A DNA stretch of 24,726 bases, from positions 1 to 24,726 of the forward strand of contig JAITBV010000052.1 of NCBI GenBank assembly GCA_031283395.1. The letters run 5' to 3'. Positions within the stretch are counted from its first letter, which is position 1, and each line of letters begins with the position of its first letter. Of the stretch, positions 6,769 through 13,923 are shown piece after piece. Both the position numbers and the translations under genes were made by a program. The notes beneath the pieces were generated by a model. That model did no database searches, was not told the origin of the DNA, and worked only from the letters and a program-made list of their open reading frames with translations. This DNA comes from Candidatus Adiutrix sp. Its GTDB lineage: Bacteria > Desulfobacterota > Desulfarculia > Adiutricales > Adiutricaceae.

Positions 6769-9489
6769 TCAGTGGGCCAAAGCCCAGTTGGGGCCGTCGC
6801 CCACATCCACCTTGAGCGGTACGGTGAGGGGCCGGGCTCCGGTCAGAGGCGGGGCGGCGGCCACGGCGGCCATTTCAGCCACTAAAAGTCCGCTTACGGC
6901 TTGGACTTCGGCCTCGGGAGCCTCAGCCACCAGTTCGTCATGGACCTGAAGGAGCAGCCTGGCCCGGGGATGTTCAGCCGCCAGGCGCCGGTCCACGGCC
7001 AGCATGGCCATTTTTATGAGGTCGGCCGCCGTGCCCTGAATAGGTGTGTTGATGGCCATGCGTTCAGCCTCTTGCCGGGCCTGGTAGCCGCCGGTGAGGC
7101 CTGGGAGGCGGCGGAGACGTCCGAACCAGGTACTGACCTGACCGGCCTCCCTGGCTTGGCCCCTGGTTTCTTCCATATAGCGCCTGACTCCTGGGAAACG
7201 CTGGAAATAGCGTTCGATGAAATCCCGGGCCTGGGCTTGGGGTATGCCAAGCTGTTTACCCAGAGCGAAGGCCCCTTGCCCGTAAACCACCCCGAAATTG
7301 ATGGTTTTGGCTTCCCGCCGCAGGTCGGCCGTAATTTTCTCGGCTGGGAGGCCGAAAATTTCGGCCGCGGTCTGGGTGTGGATGTCCTCGTCCCGCCTGA
7401 AAGCCCCTATCAAGGCTTCATCACCGGAGAAATGGGCCAGTATCCGCAATTCTATCTGGGAATAGTCGGCTGAGATCAGCCGGAAACCGGGAGGAGCGAT
7501 GAAGGCTTCACGCAGGCGGCGGCCTTCTTCCCCCCGGACGGGGATGTTCTGGAGATTGGGATCCGAAGACGACAGGCGGCCGGTGGCGGTCTGGGTCTGG
7601 TTGTAGGAGGTATGGACCCGGCCGGTGGCCGGGTTGACGGTGCGGGGCAGTTTGTCGGTATAGGTGTTCTTGAGCTTGTCCAGCGAGCGCCATTCGCGGA
7701 TGGCCCGGGGCAGGGGGTGGGTGAGGGCCAGTTCGGCCAACACTTCGTCGTCAGTGGAAAAACCGGTTTTTTTAGCCGTCTTCTTTAAAGGGGTCAAACC
7801 ATTTTCCTGAAAAAGCACTTCAGCCAGCTGGCGGGGCGAGGCGATGTTGAAGGGGCGGCCGGCCAGGCTGAAAATTTTTTCCTCCATGACTTTCAACTGA
7901 CCGTCCAGTTCCAGCGACAAACGCTCCAGAGCCGGAACATCTAGAAGGACCCCCGCGCCTTCCATGCGGGCCAAAAGGGCTTCCAAAGGCAATTCCACCT
8001 CTTCGTAAAGGGCGGCCAGGGCCGGAGTTTCTTCAAGACGGGCCCTTAATAGGCCGGCCAGCCGGAAGGTCAGGTCGGCGTCCTCGGCCGCGTAATCCCT
8101 GGCTTCTTCAGGGTTGAGGTCGCTGAAATTTTTTTTCGGGTCCGGCAGGAGGTCCTTGAAGGCGATGGGAGCATGCCCCAAATGGCGTCGGCTAAGGTAG
8201 TCCAGTCCGTGCCTGGCCTCAGGGTCCAGGAGATAGGAGGCCAGCATGGGGTCATCGGTCGGGGGCGGCAGGTCCAGCCCATGCCGGGCCAGGACCAGCC
8301 AGTCGAACTTGGCATTCTGGCCTATTTTGGGCGGCTTGGGGGCAGCCAGCCAGGGGCCTATTTTTTCCAGGGCCTGGGGTTGGTTGGCGGCTCCCAGGGT
8401 CCGATGCCCCACAGGGATATAGAAAGCCCGGCCGGGTTCGGCACAGAGCGACAGGCCCACCAGAGCGGCCCGGCTGGGACTCAGGCTGTCTGTCTCCAGG
8501 TCCACGGCCAGGGCGCTGGCTCCGGCCAGGGAGGATTCCAGGGCTTCCCAGCCGGCCGGTCCGTCCACCAGAATATAGTTTTCGTAGGTCACGGGTGGCG
8601 ATTGGGGGCGGGTTTCCGGCTCGGGAGAGGAATAAGAAAGCTCCCGGAGCAGGCGCGTGAATTCCAACTCATTGAAAAGGGCGGTCAGGAGAGCTTGGTC
8701 CGGGGGACGGGGCCTGAGTTCTTCGGCTTCAAAATCCACTGTCGCGCCTTGACCAAGACAGGCCAACTCCCGGGAAACATAGGCCTCCTCGCGGTGGGCG
8801 GCCAGGTTGGTCTTAAGTTTTTCCGGCGTCACTTCCTCCAGGCGGCCGTAGAGATCGTCAAGGGTGCCGAAGCGGCTTATGAGTTTCAGGGCCGTCTTCT
8901 CCCCCACCTGAGGTACGCCGGGGATGTTGTCGCTGGAGTCGCCCATGAGGGCCTGCATCTCCAGAAAGGCCGCCGGATTGAGCCCGAAGCGCTCCCGGAA
9001 GGCTGTCTGGGTCAGGGCTGAGTCTTTTTTCGGGTCCGGGTCATACATGGAGATCCGGTCGCTCAGAAGCTGGTAAAAATCCTTGTCGCTGGAGACGATG
9101 ATCACTTCCAGTCCCCGGGCTGCGAAAGCCCTGGCAGCCGCGGCGATGAGGTCGTCGGCCTCAAAGCCTGCCCGCTCCAGGCTGAACAGCCCCAGAGCTT
9201 CAACCAGGCGGCGGGTGTCCGGGAGTTGGATCTTTAGAGTTTCATCCAGGGGGCCGCGGTTGGCTTTGTAGGCAGGATATATTTTATAACGCCGGCCTGG
9301 TTCGGGGCTGTCGAAGACCACGGCCAGGGCCGGAGGGTTCCGGTCCCGGAGCAATTTAAGGAGGGTATTGGCAAAGCCGTAAACCGCTCCGGTGGGGCGG
9401 CCGCCGCTGGTGGCGAGATTGCGGACGGCATGGAAGGCGCGGTGGATGAAGGCGCTGGCGTCCATCAAGTAAACCGGGCCGTTGGTCAT
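6769..9489 (-). CDS. polA: DNA polymerase I, with 5'-3' and 3'-5' exonuclease domains
   Basis: A full-length 906-residue polymerase I for Okazaki fragment processing and excision repair. Residues 1-290 form the 5'-3' exonuclease (FEADDLIAAAARAF, SSDKDFYQLLSD, GDSSDNIPGVPQVGEKTALK). Residues 300-480 are the proofreading domain and look active: Asp330-Leu-Glu332, Asn392/Asp396 and Tyr466-x3-Asp470 are all present. The polymerase has motif A DYSQIE (675-680), the O-helix RxxxKxxxFxxxYG (Arg724, Lys728, Phe732, Tyr736) and motif C VHDE (849-852). The ATG at 9489 was chosen because homology begins at once (VYLMDASAFIHRAFHAV) and it overlaps the upstream stop as ATGA. A start 30 residues earlier would add unrelated Pro-rich sequence. 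Its only visible promoter is upstream of the secreted-protein gene. Confidence 0.97.
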   Translation of the reverse strand: MTNGPVYLMDASAFIHRAFHAVRNLATSGGRPTGAVYGFANTLLKLLRDRNPPALAVVFDSPEPGRRYKIYPAYKANRGPLDETLKIQLPDTRRLVEALGLFSLERAGFEADDLIAAAARAFAARGLEVIIVSSDKDFYQLLSDRISMYDPDPKKDSALTQTAFRERFGLNPAAFLEMQALMGDSSDNIPGVPQVGEKTALKLISRFGTLDDLYGRLEEVTPEKLKTNLAAHREEAYVSRELACLGQGATVDFEAEELRPRPPDQALLTALFNELEFTRLLRELSYSSPEPETRPQSPPVTYENYILVDGPAGWEALESSLAGASALAVDLETDSLSPSRAALVGLSLCAEPGRAFYIPVGHRTLGAANQPQALEKIGPWLAAPKPPKIGQNAKFDWLVLARHGLDLPPPTDDPMLASYLLDPEARHGLDYLSRRHLGHAPIAFKDLLPDPKKNFSDLNPEEARDYAAEDADLTFRLAGLLRARLEETPALAALYEEVELPLEALLARMEGAGVLLDVPALERLSLELDGQLKVMEEKIFSLAGRPFNIASPRQLAEVLFQENGLTPLKKTAKKTGFSTDDEVLAELALTHPLPRAIREWRSLDKLKNTYTDKLPRTVNPATGRVHTSYNQTQTATGRLSSSDPNLQNIPVRGEEGRRLREAFIAPPGFRLISADYSQIELRILAHFSGDEALIGAFRRDEDIHTQTAAEIFGLPAEKITADLRREAKTINFGVVYGQGAFALGKQLGIPQAQARDFIERYFQRFPGVRRYMEETRGQAREAGQVSTWFGRLRRLPGLTGGYQARQEAERMAINTPIQGTAADLIKMAMLAVDRRLAAEHPRARLLLQVHDELVAEAPEAEVQAVSGLLVAEMAAVAAAPPLTGARPLTVPLKVDVGDGPNWALAH

Positions 9490-10397
9490 GGACGGTGACC
9501 TTGGTCGGCGCGGGGCCTGGTGCTTAGCCAATAGGCCAGGGGCAGGGAAGCCTGGGCTTGGGCGGTCCAGGCGAGACATAGAGTGGTGGGCAGGCGGGAA
9601 TCGGCCCCGGCTTTGTCCAAGGATGCCCTGATATCCGCCAAAGGGCGGCTCAGCGGAGGTCCGGCCGCCTGGCCCAGCAAAAAAATCAGATCAGTCAGGG
9701 CTTGGACTTGGGCGGCGTAGATGAAGGCCAGCCTGGCTCGATAATGGAGGCCTTTCCGCCGGTGCAGAGCCTCGGTTTCCTTGGCGACCGCCTCCAGGAT
9801 TAGTCCGGCCGGCTGATCCAGTGCGAGATCCGAGGAGCGGATAATGACTTCGGCCAGGCTCATCAGGCCATAGGAGAGGACTTCTTTTTCCAGGTAGTCA
9901 TCGGGACGCTTGGCCAACATTTTCAGAGCCCGGTCATTGCGGTCCAGTGCTGCTGCCAGATCGGCATTTTGGCGTCCATCCTGGTTGACGCCGGCCACTT
10001 TACCGGCCACCTCACTCAAAGCTTCGTAGTAGACTTTCAAGGCCCTCCGGTGGCGGGCGTCCCAGTCCCGGCTTATTGACCAGGATTTTTCGAATTCAGC
10101 GGCCCGGGCCTGCCAACTGGCTTGATTCGCAGGGTCTTCGGTCAGACGGGCCGCGGCCAGGGTCCAGGCTTGGGCGGTGGTTTCAACAGCCAGGCAAGCC
10201 AGGATTATGGGATCGGAGTAATGCTGGGCCAAGGTTTCAAAACGATCTTTCAGGCGCAGGAAATTCAACTGATCATCTGCTGTAACGACAGGGGAGGGAG
10301 GAGGGGACGCCAGAGCCGGAGCGTAACTTAAGAGAGCGAACAAACAGACCAAAAGGCGCAGGCGGAAAGGCCGGGTGATGTCGGTGTATTTTTTCAC
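9486..10397 (-). CDS. Secreted alpha-helical protein of unknown function
   Basis: I do not recognise a family for these 303 residues. The N-terminus is a clear Sec signal peptide: positively charged to about residue 14, hydrophobic LLVCLFALLSYAPALA, and a likely cut after ALA near residue 31. No lipobox cysteine is seen. The mature part is almost entirely amphipathic helix, rich in Ala, Leu and Arg, with few cysteines, so a periplasmic helical bundle is plausible. The start codon is GTG at 10397, with no Shine-Dalgarno sequence and a TATAAT nine bases before it, so the transcript may be leaderless. The stop overlaps the polA start as ATGA. Coupling a secreted protein to DNA polymerase I is unexpected. 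Confidence 0.75.
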   Translation of the reverse strand: MKKYTDITRPFRLRLLVCLFALLSYAPALASPPPSPVVTADDQLNFLRLKDRFETLAQHYSDPIILACLAVETTAQAWTLAAARLTEDPANQASWQARAAEFEKSWSISRDWDARHRRALKVYYEALSEVAGKVAGVNQDGRQNADLAAALDRNDRALKMLAKRPDDYLEKEVLSYGLMSLAEVIIRSSDLALDQPAGLILEAVAKETEALHRRKGLHYRARLAFIYAAQVQALTDLIFLLGQAAGPPLSRPLADIRASLDKAGADSRLPTTLCLAWTAQAQASLPLAYWLSTRPRADQGHRP

Positions 10398-10406
10398 TAT
10401 GTTGGC

Positions 10407-10435
10407 ATTATAGCAGAAAAAACGGTCCGAGGCAA
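10407..10435 (-). promoter_or_regulatory. Sigma-70-type promoter for the secreted protein-polA pair
   Basis: On the minus strand TTGCCT (10435-10430, 4 of 6) is followed by a 17-base spacer and a perfect TATAAT (10412-10407). Only nine bases separate the -10 from the GTG at 10397, so the RNA would begin at or within about three bases of the start codon. Confidence 0.6.
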
Positions 10436-10441
10436 AACTGG

Positions 10442-10969
10442 CTAATCCACGGGCAGGCGGTGGTTGCGGTATAGATCAAGCACCAGGTCCAGCCCGGGCA
10501 GGGATATTTTACTCAAAAGACGAAAGGTCTCCTCGTGGACAATTTTTTCTTCGGCCCGACGGTTCTCGGCTTCGGCTTCAAAAAGGCCCATGAATTTGAC
10601 AAAGCGGGCCACATGGATGAATTCGTGGGTCAACACGTAGGTCAGAAGAGCTTCCAGGGCCAGCCCGGGTTCGGCGGCCACGGCCCGCAGGATTTCCGGA
10701 TCGTAGAGGCAGATGCGGTAATAGTCCGGCCGGGCTCCGGCCACTACCGGTCCGGGGCGGAAATATCGAAAGAGCTGGGCGAAAACTCCTTCGGCCAGCT
10801 CTTCCGGGGCCAGTTCCGGTAAGTGTTTAACATCAACTGGCCAAGCCCGGAAATCTTCGAAGTCGAGTCTGAAATCTTCGGCCACCAGGGTCCTAGCCAA
10901 TAAACAGGCCCGGTCCAGAAGCAGGGTCTGAGCGGGGCTGAAGGCGGCGGACCTGGAAAGGCTGGGCAT
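10442..10969 (-). CDS. Small HEXXH-motif protein, putative zinc metalloprotease
   Basis: A 175-residue protein with the metal-binding motif HEFIH at 115-119, inside LLTYVLTHEFIHVARFVKF. A charged helix ERRAEEKIVHEETF-like segment (about 135-149) offers Glu140, Glu141 and His145 as a possible third ligand. Proteins with this layout occur, to my memory, widely in Desulfobacterota without an assigned function. No signal peptide or membrane segment is visible. The ATG at 10969 has GGAG seven bases upstream. An in-frame ATG 19 codons earlier would lie on top of a likely -35 box and is rejected. The gene ends 44 bases before the secreted-protein gene, which has its own promoter. Protease activity is inferred from the motif only. 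Confidence 0.7.
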   Translation of the reverse strand: MPSLSRSAAFSPAQTLLLDRACLLARTLVAEDFRLDFEDFRAWPVDVKHLPELAPEELAEGVFAQLFRYFRPGPVVAGARPDYYRICLYDPEILRAVAAEPGLALEALLTYVLTHEFIHVARFVKFMGLFEAEAENRRAEEKIVHEETFRLLSKISLPGLDLVLDLYRNHRLPVD

Positions 10970-10997
10970 GGCTACGCTCCGAATGGCTGATGCTTGG

Positions 10998-11026
10998 AGT
11001 TTAGAAGAAAAAAAGATGAAAGTCAA
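10998..11026 (-). promoter_or_regulatory. Candidate sigma-70 promoter for the HEXXH protein
   Basis: TTGACT (11026-11021, 5 of 6), a 17-base spacer and TAAACT (11003-10998, 4 of 6) on the minus strand place transcription near 10991, about 22 bases before the ATG at 10969. The -10 is imperfect. Confidence 0.4.
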
Positions 11027-11226
11027 AGGTGCGGCTGTGGCTGAGGCGGCCAGAAGAGCATGGGGGAACCCAAAAAGCTAAATTTAGTCAAAAATTAGCC
11101 TATATAACTATTTATTGGTTAAAAATACTGTGGCGAGTTTTGATTCCAGATTTCCCCTCGCCTGATCTAAAGTTATATTTTAATTAATTTCAGGATAAAA
11201 TTTTAGAGTTATCATCTAAAACAAAA
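11027..11226. other. AT-rich intergenic DNA between divergent HEXXH gene and pspABC
   Basis: These 200 bases contain no convincing gene and turn strongly AT-rich from about 11070, unlike the GC-rich flanks. They include an imperfect inverted repeat GCTAA...TTAGC at 11077-11099 (one mismatch in nine pairs) and a long A/T stretch at 11170-11225. Because a sigma-54-type promoter follows at 11227, this is where an enhancer-binding protein and a DNA-bending protein would be expected. I could not identify their sites with confidence. Confidence 0.45.
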
Positions 11227-11242
11227 TTGGCCTGCTCTTTGC
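11227..11242 (+). promoter_or_regulatory. Sigma-54-type promoter for pspABC
   Basis: The sequence TTGGCCTGCTCTTTGC matches the -24/-12 pattern TGGCAC-N5-TTGC at eight of ten fixed positions, with the exact spacing between the invariant GG (11229-11230) and GC (11241-11242). Transcription would begin near 11254. In enterobacteria the psp operon is sigma-54 dependent and driven by PspF, which fits. No pspF gene is in the window. Confidence 0.6.
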
Positions 11243-11249
11243 CTGTGAA

Positions 11250-11285
11250 ATATGGGCCGTGGCCAGTCAGGCCTGGCTGCCATAT
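11250..11285 (+). repeat. Inverted repeat near the pspA transcription start
   Basis: An outer 6-bp perfect arm, ATATGG (11250-11255) with CCATAT (11280-11285), encloses an inner GCCAG-TCAGGC-CTGGC hairpin (11262-11277). It covers the predicted transcription start near 11254. It could be an operator at DNA level or, for the inner part, an RNA hairpin at the 5' end of the leader. Confidence 0.45.
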
Positions 11286-11292
11286 ATCACTG

Positions 11293-11319
11293 GCTTTCAA
11301 AATAACACGTTTTGAAAGC
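11293..11319 (+). repeat. Perfect 10-bp inverted repeat in the pspA leader
   Basis: GCTTTCAAAA (11293-11302) and TTTTGAAAGC (11310-11319) are perfect reverse complements around the 7-base loop TAACACG. The repeat ends 31 bases before the pspA ribosome-binding site. It is not followed by a T-run, so it is not an intrinsic terminator. A repressor operator or a leader RNA hairpin are both possible. Confidence 0.7.
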
Positions 11320-11362
11320 AACCATAAAGCGGGATATTTGTTGAGGATATAAGGAGCCCCCC

Positions 11363-12037
11363 ATGCCCTCCATTTTTTCACGGTTCGCCGACATAGTCAA
11401 TTCCAATCTCAACGCTATGTTGGACAAGGCCGAAAATCCGGCCAAAATGGTCCGGCTCGTCATTGCTGAGATGGAAGATACCCTGGTGGAAATAAAAGCC
11501 GCCTGCGCCCAAGCCATGGCTGACCAGGCCCAGAGCGACCGCCGTCTCCAGGAAGCACAGGGGAAAATGCAGCTATGGCAGGCCAGAGCTGAAACCGCCA
11601 CCCGCAAGGGCCGGGACGATCTGGCTCGGGAGGCACTGCTGGAAAGGCGATCGGTCGCGGTCCTGGTATCGGAACTCACGAACCGGGAGGTGGAAATGGC
11701 CGCTGTAGTCGAAAAATACCGGTCCGAAATAGGCCAGTTGGAAGCCAAGCTGACCCAGGCTAGGGAGCGGGAACTGGTTTTGGTCCATCGGGAGAAAAGG
11801 GCGGCCAATAGCCTTAAAGCCTCCGGCCAGATGAAGCGCTATGATTTGAGTGAGTCCCGGCTTAAGCTGGACCGTCTGGATGACCGTTTGAACAAACTGG
11901 AAGCCGCAGCTGAATTGGAGTTGACCGGTCGCCGCCGGTCAGCCGAGGCGGAGCAACGGGAACGGGCTTTCCAGGAATTGGACGAAGCTTTGGACCTGGA
12001 ACTCCAGGAAATCAAAGACCGCCTCGCCAGCCGCTGA
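11363..12037 (+). CDS. pspA: Phage shock protein A, membrane-stress effector
   Basis: PspA is a peripheral inner-membrane protein of the ESCRT-III/Vipp1 superfamily. It binds stressed membrane, helps keep the proton-motive force, and in enterobacteria inhibits PspF. The 224-residue length and sequence fit the family: an amphipathic N-terminal helix (MPSIFSRFADIVNSNLNAML), then the conserved AENPAKMVRLVIAEMEDTLVEIKA helix, then long charged coiled coil to the C-terminus. The ATG follows AAGGAG by six bases. It heads pspA-pspB-pspC and lies downstream of a sigma-54-type promoter and two inverted repeats. The operon here has only A, B and C; pspD, pspE and pspF are absent. Confidence 0.96.
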   Translation: MPSIFSRFADIVNSNLNAMLDKAENPAKMVRLVIAEMEDTLVEIKAACAQAMADQAQSDRRLQEAQGKMQLWQARAETATRKGRDDLAREALLERRSVAVLVSELTNREVEMAAVVEKYRSEIGQLEAKLTQARERELVLVHREKRAANSLKASGQMKRYDLSESRLKLDRLDDRLNKLEAAAELELTGRRRSAEAEQRERAFQELDEALDLELQEIKDRLASR

Positions 12038-12062
12038 TCAGCGGACATAAAGGAGACAGACC

Positions 12063-12308
12063 ATGGATGGATTAGCCCTGGCCCTGATCCTGATCATCGG
12101 GCTTCCTCTGACCCTTCTGAGTCTCGGCTTCCTCGTCATCGCCGTCAAAGCCTTCAATGGCTGGGGGCGGGCCGAAAGAACCCAGACCCTGGAAGCTGCC
12201 CGGCGTCTGGAACGGGCCATGAACGATCTGGAGAACCGTCTGGGAGCCTTGGAAGACATTATTCTGGCCGTTCAGGAAGGAGGGGAGAGCCATGAAACGC
12301 AGACCTGA
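12063..12308 (+). CDS. pspB: Phage shock protein B
   Basis: An 81-residue bitopic inner-membrane protein. A hydrophobic segment at residues 3-29 is followed by a charged coiled-coil tail (RAERTQTLEAARRLERAMNDLENRLGALEDIIL) typical of PspB. With PspC it senses envelope stress and releases PspA from the activator in the enterobacterial model. The ATG has AAGGAG ten bases upstream. It starts 25 bases after pspA and its 3' end overlaps pspC by 17 bases, so B and C are probably translated together. Confidence 0.9.
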   Translation: MDGLALALILIIGLPLTLLSLGFLVIAVKAFNGWGRAERTQTLEAARRLERAMNDLENRLGALEDIILAVQEGGESHETQT

Positions 12309-12720
12309 AGCCAATTCCGCCGGCCTTCGGCCGGGTTTCATAGCCCAGCTCCGGACTTATGGGCCCTTTCGGGCCGCGAACGGCTTTTTCTTGGGCGTGG
12401 CCAAGGGGCTGGCCGAACACTTCGACTGGCCGACCGGCCTGGTGCGGCTGGTTTTCGTTCTGACCGCCATACTTTTGTTTTTCTGGCCCACCCTGGTCCT
12501 CTATCTTGGGGCCGCCCTCCTTATGAGCCCGGCTCCGTCTGTCAGGCTGGACAGCCCTGCCGAAAGGGACGTGTGGCTTCAGGCCCAGTTGGATCCCCAG
12601 GCGGCCCTGGGCCGCCTGAGCCGCCGGGCCGAAGGATTGGAAAAGCGCTTGTGTCGCCTGGAAGATTTCGTCACTTCCCGTGATTATTCCTGGCTGCGCC
12701 GGCTTAGAAACAATACCTGA
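12292..12720 (+). CDS. pspC: Phage shock protein C
   Basis: A 142-residue membrane protein with a PspC domain. The amphipathic segment GFFLGVAKGLAEHFDWPTGLVRLVF is followed by a transmembrane helix (TAILLFFWPTLVLYLGAALLM) and a cytoplasmic or periplasmic helical tail (SRRAEGLEKRLCRLEDF). It partners PspB in sensing membrane stress. The ATG lies inside the end of pspB behind an AAGGAGGGG site. The stop at 12720 is three bases from the stop of the convergent kinase gene, and no terminator is visible between them. Confidence 0.92.
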   Translation: MKRRPEANSAGLRPGFIAQLRTYGPFRAANGFFLGVAKGLAEHFDWPTGLVRLVFVLTAILLFFWPTLVLYLGAALLMSPAPSVRLDSPAERDVWLQAQLDPQAALGRLSRRAEGLEKRLCRLEDFVTSRDYSWLRRLRNNT

Positions 12721-12723
12721 ATT

Positions 12724-13605
12724 TTAGTCCATGAGTTCATAAAAAGTGTTTTTGACTGGCAGGTTCAGAGTGCCAAGGGCCTTTTCCAGCAGCACCTCGT
12801 GGTGTTCCAGTTCGCTATGGCGGTAGCCGAAGGTGGCCCGGATGGCCGTGGCCACGAACTGGGCGCTACGGTCCATGGCCACTGGCAGGCTGTCGCCGGA
12901 AAGGAGGCTGCCTGTCAGGACGCTGGCGAAGATGTCGCCGGTGCCGTGATACTGGGCGGGCACCTGAGGCCTTTCGGTCAGCCAGTAGCGGTCGTCCAGC
13001 CGGTCATAGGCGACGACCGTGGCCGCGCCGGGGCGGCCCTCCAGGGGAGCGCTGGTGATTACGGCCATTTCCGGACCCAGGGAGGTCAATTTTTTGAGCC
13101 ACTGGCGGACTTCCTGGCTGGTGATACTCTCCTGGGCGGGGAGATCCAGAAGAAAGGCGGCCTCGGTCAGGTTGGGGGTTATGACCTTGGCCAGGCGGGC
13201 CAGTTTTTTCATCTCATCCACCATTTCCGTGGGCATGCTCGGATAGAGGCGGCCATTATCAGCCATGACCGGGTCCACCACCACCAGGGTATCTTTCGAG
13301 GAGAAATGCCCGATTAAGTCGGCGACTACATCGACCTGGCGGGGCGAGCCCAAAAAGCCGCTGTAAATAGCCTCGAATTTGAGATTCAGCTTTTTCCAAT
13401 GGTCGATTATGCGGGGCAGTTCCGCAGTCATGTCGATGAGGACGAAATCTGGAAACAGGGTGTGGGTGGACAGGACGGCGGTCGGCACCGGGGCCACCTC
13501 AAAGCCCATGGTCGAAAGAATGGGTATGACTACGGTCAGTGAGCAGCGGCCATAGGCGCAGATATCGTGTATGGCCGCCACTCGGGGCAGGGTTTTTTTC
13601 AGCAC
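12724..13605 (-). CDS. Pyridoxal/pyridoxamine kinase (PdxK/PdxY type)
   Basis: A 293-residue ribokinase-fold enzyme that phosphorylates B6 vitamers in the salvage route to pyridoxal phosphate. Visible signatures are HDICAYGRCSLTVVIPIL near the N-terminus, YSGFLGSPRQ (81-90), DPVMADNGRLY (111-121), the TPNLTEAAFLL helix (143-153) and the catalytic GTGD at 221-224. These fit the pyridoxamine-kinase branch rather than ThiD. The start is GTG at 13605, supported by AGGAGG seven bases upstream. It overlaps the preceding small membrane-protein gene by seven bases. The PPOX gene at 1100-1732 is unrelated to B6 metabolism on present evidence, so the two should not be linked. Confidence 0.9.
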   Translation of the reverse strand: MLKKTLPRVAAIHDICAYGRCSLTVVIPILSTMGFEVAPVPTAVLSTHTLFPDFVLIDMTAELPRIIDHWKKLNLKFEAIYSGFLGSPRQVDVVADLIGHFSSKDTLVVVDPVMADNGRLYPSMPTEMVDEMKKLARLAKVITPNLTEAAFLLDLPAQESITSQEVRQWLKKLTSLGPEMAVITSAPLEGRPGAATVVAYDRLDDRYWLTERPQVPAQYHGTGDIFASVLTGSLLSGDSLPVAMDRSAQFVATAIRATFGYRHSELEHHEVLLEKALGTLNLPVKNTFYELMD

Positions 13606-13841
13606 TGGTCGCCCTCCTTGGATGGCGGGACGTCAAAAGGTCCCGGGCGCAACGAGGCCAGGAAGCCAATTCCGGCGGCCAGGCCGGCCAGGGCGGCCAG
13701 GCTGCCGGAAAAAACCAGCATGACCATTAAGTGGGGGCTTGGTTCAGCTAAGGCCGCCCCCAGCACCAGGAAACCGAAGGGGGTCAGTATCAGGGCCGCC
13801 AGGGCCAGCATCAGACGGACAGCCGGAGTTCTGGTATTCAC
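13599..13841 (-). CDS. Small membrane protein of unknown function, two transmembrane helices
   Basis: An 80-residue protein with two hydrophobic segments, about residues 9-31 and 38-62, separated by a short EPSPH turn and followed by a polar tail ending in Cys. I do not recognise a family. The start is GTG at 13841 behind AGGA. The overlap with the kinase gene and the matching reading direction make it likely to be translated, and composition resembles its neighbours. A strong terminator for the upstream ferredoxin gene lies just before it, so this pair needs its own promoter, which I could not find. Confidence 0.6.
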   Translation of the reverse strand: MNTRTPAVRLMLALAALILTPFGFLVLGAALAEPSPHLMVMLVFSGSLAALAGLAAGIGFLASLRPGPFDVPPSKEGDQC

Positions 13842-13852
13842 GTTTTCCTATT

Positions 13853-13886
13853 AAAAAACCCGGCGCCCCGGGTCAGGAGCGCCGGG
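13853..13886 (-). terminator. Rho-independent terminator of the ferredoxin gene
   Basis: On the minus strand an 8-bp perfect GC stem, CCCGGCGC (13886-13879) with GCGCCGGG (13866-13859), encloses a 12-base loop and is followed by six T residues (13858-13853). It lies 38 bases beyond the ferredoxin stop codon. This is the clearest terminator in the window. Confidence 0.9.
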
Positions 13887-13923
13887 CCGGTCTATCAAAC
13901 GGCCCTATGGCAAGCCGGGCGCT

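Noticed and set aside
11190..11381. Small minus-strand frame in the psp control region
   Set aside because: It covers the sigma-54-type promoter, both inverted repeats and the pspA start, with no ribosome-binding site or homology.
1100..13605. A vitamin B6 gene pair made of the PPOX gene and the pyridoxal kinase
   Set aside because: The two genes are 11 kb apart, and the PPOX protein belongs to the broad flavin-binding group rather than to PdxH.
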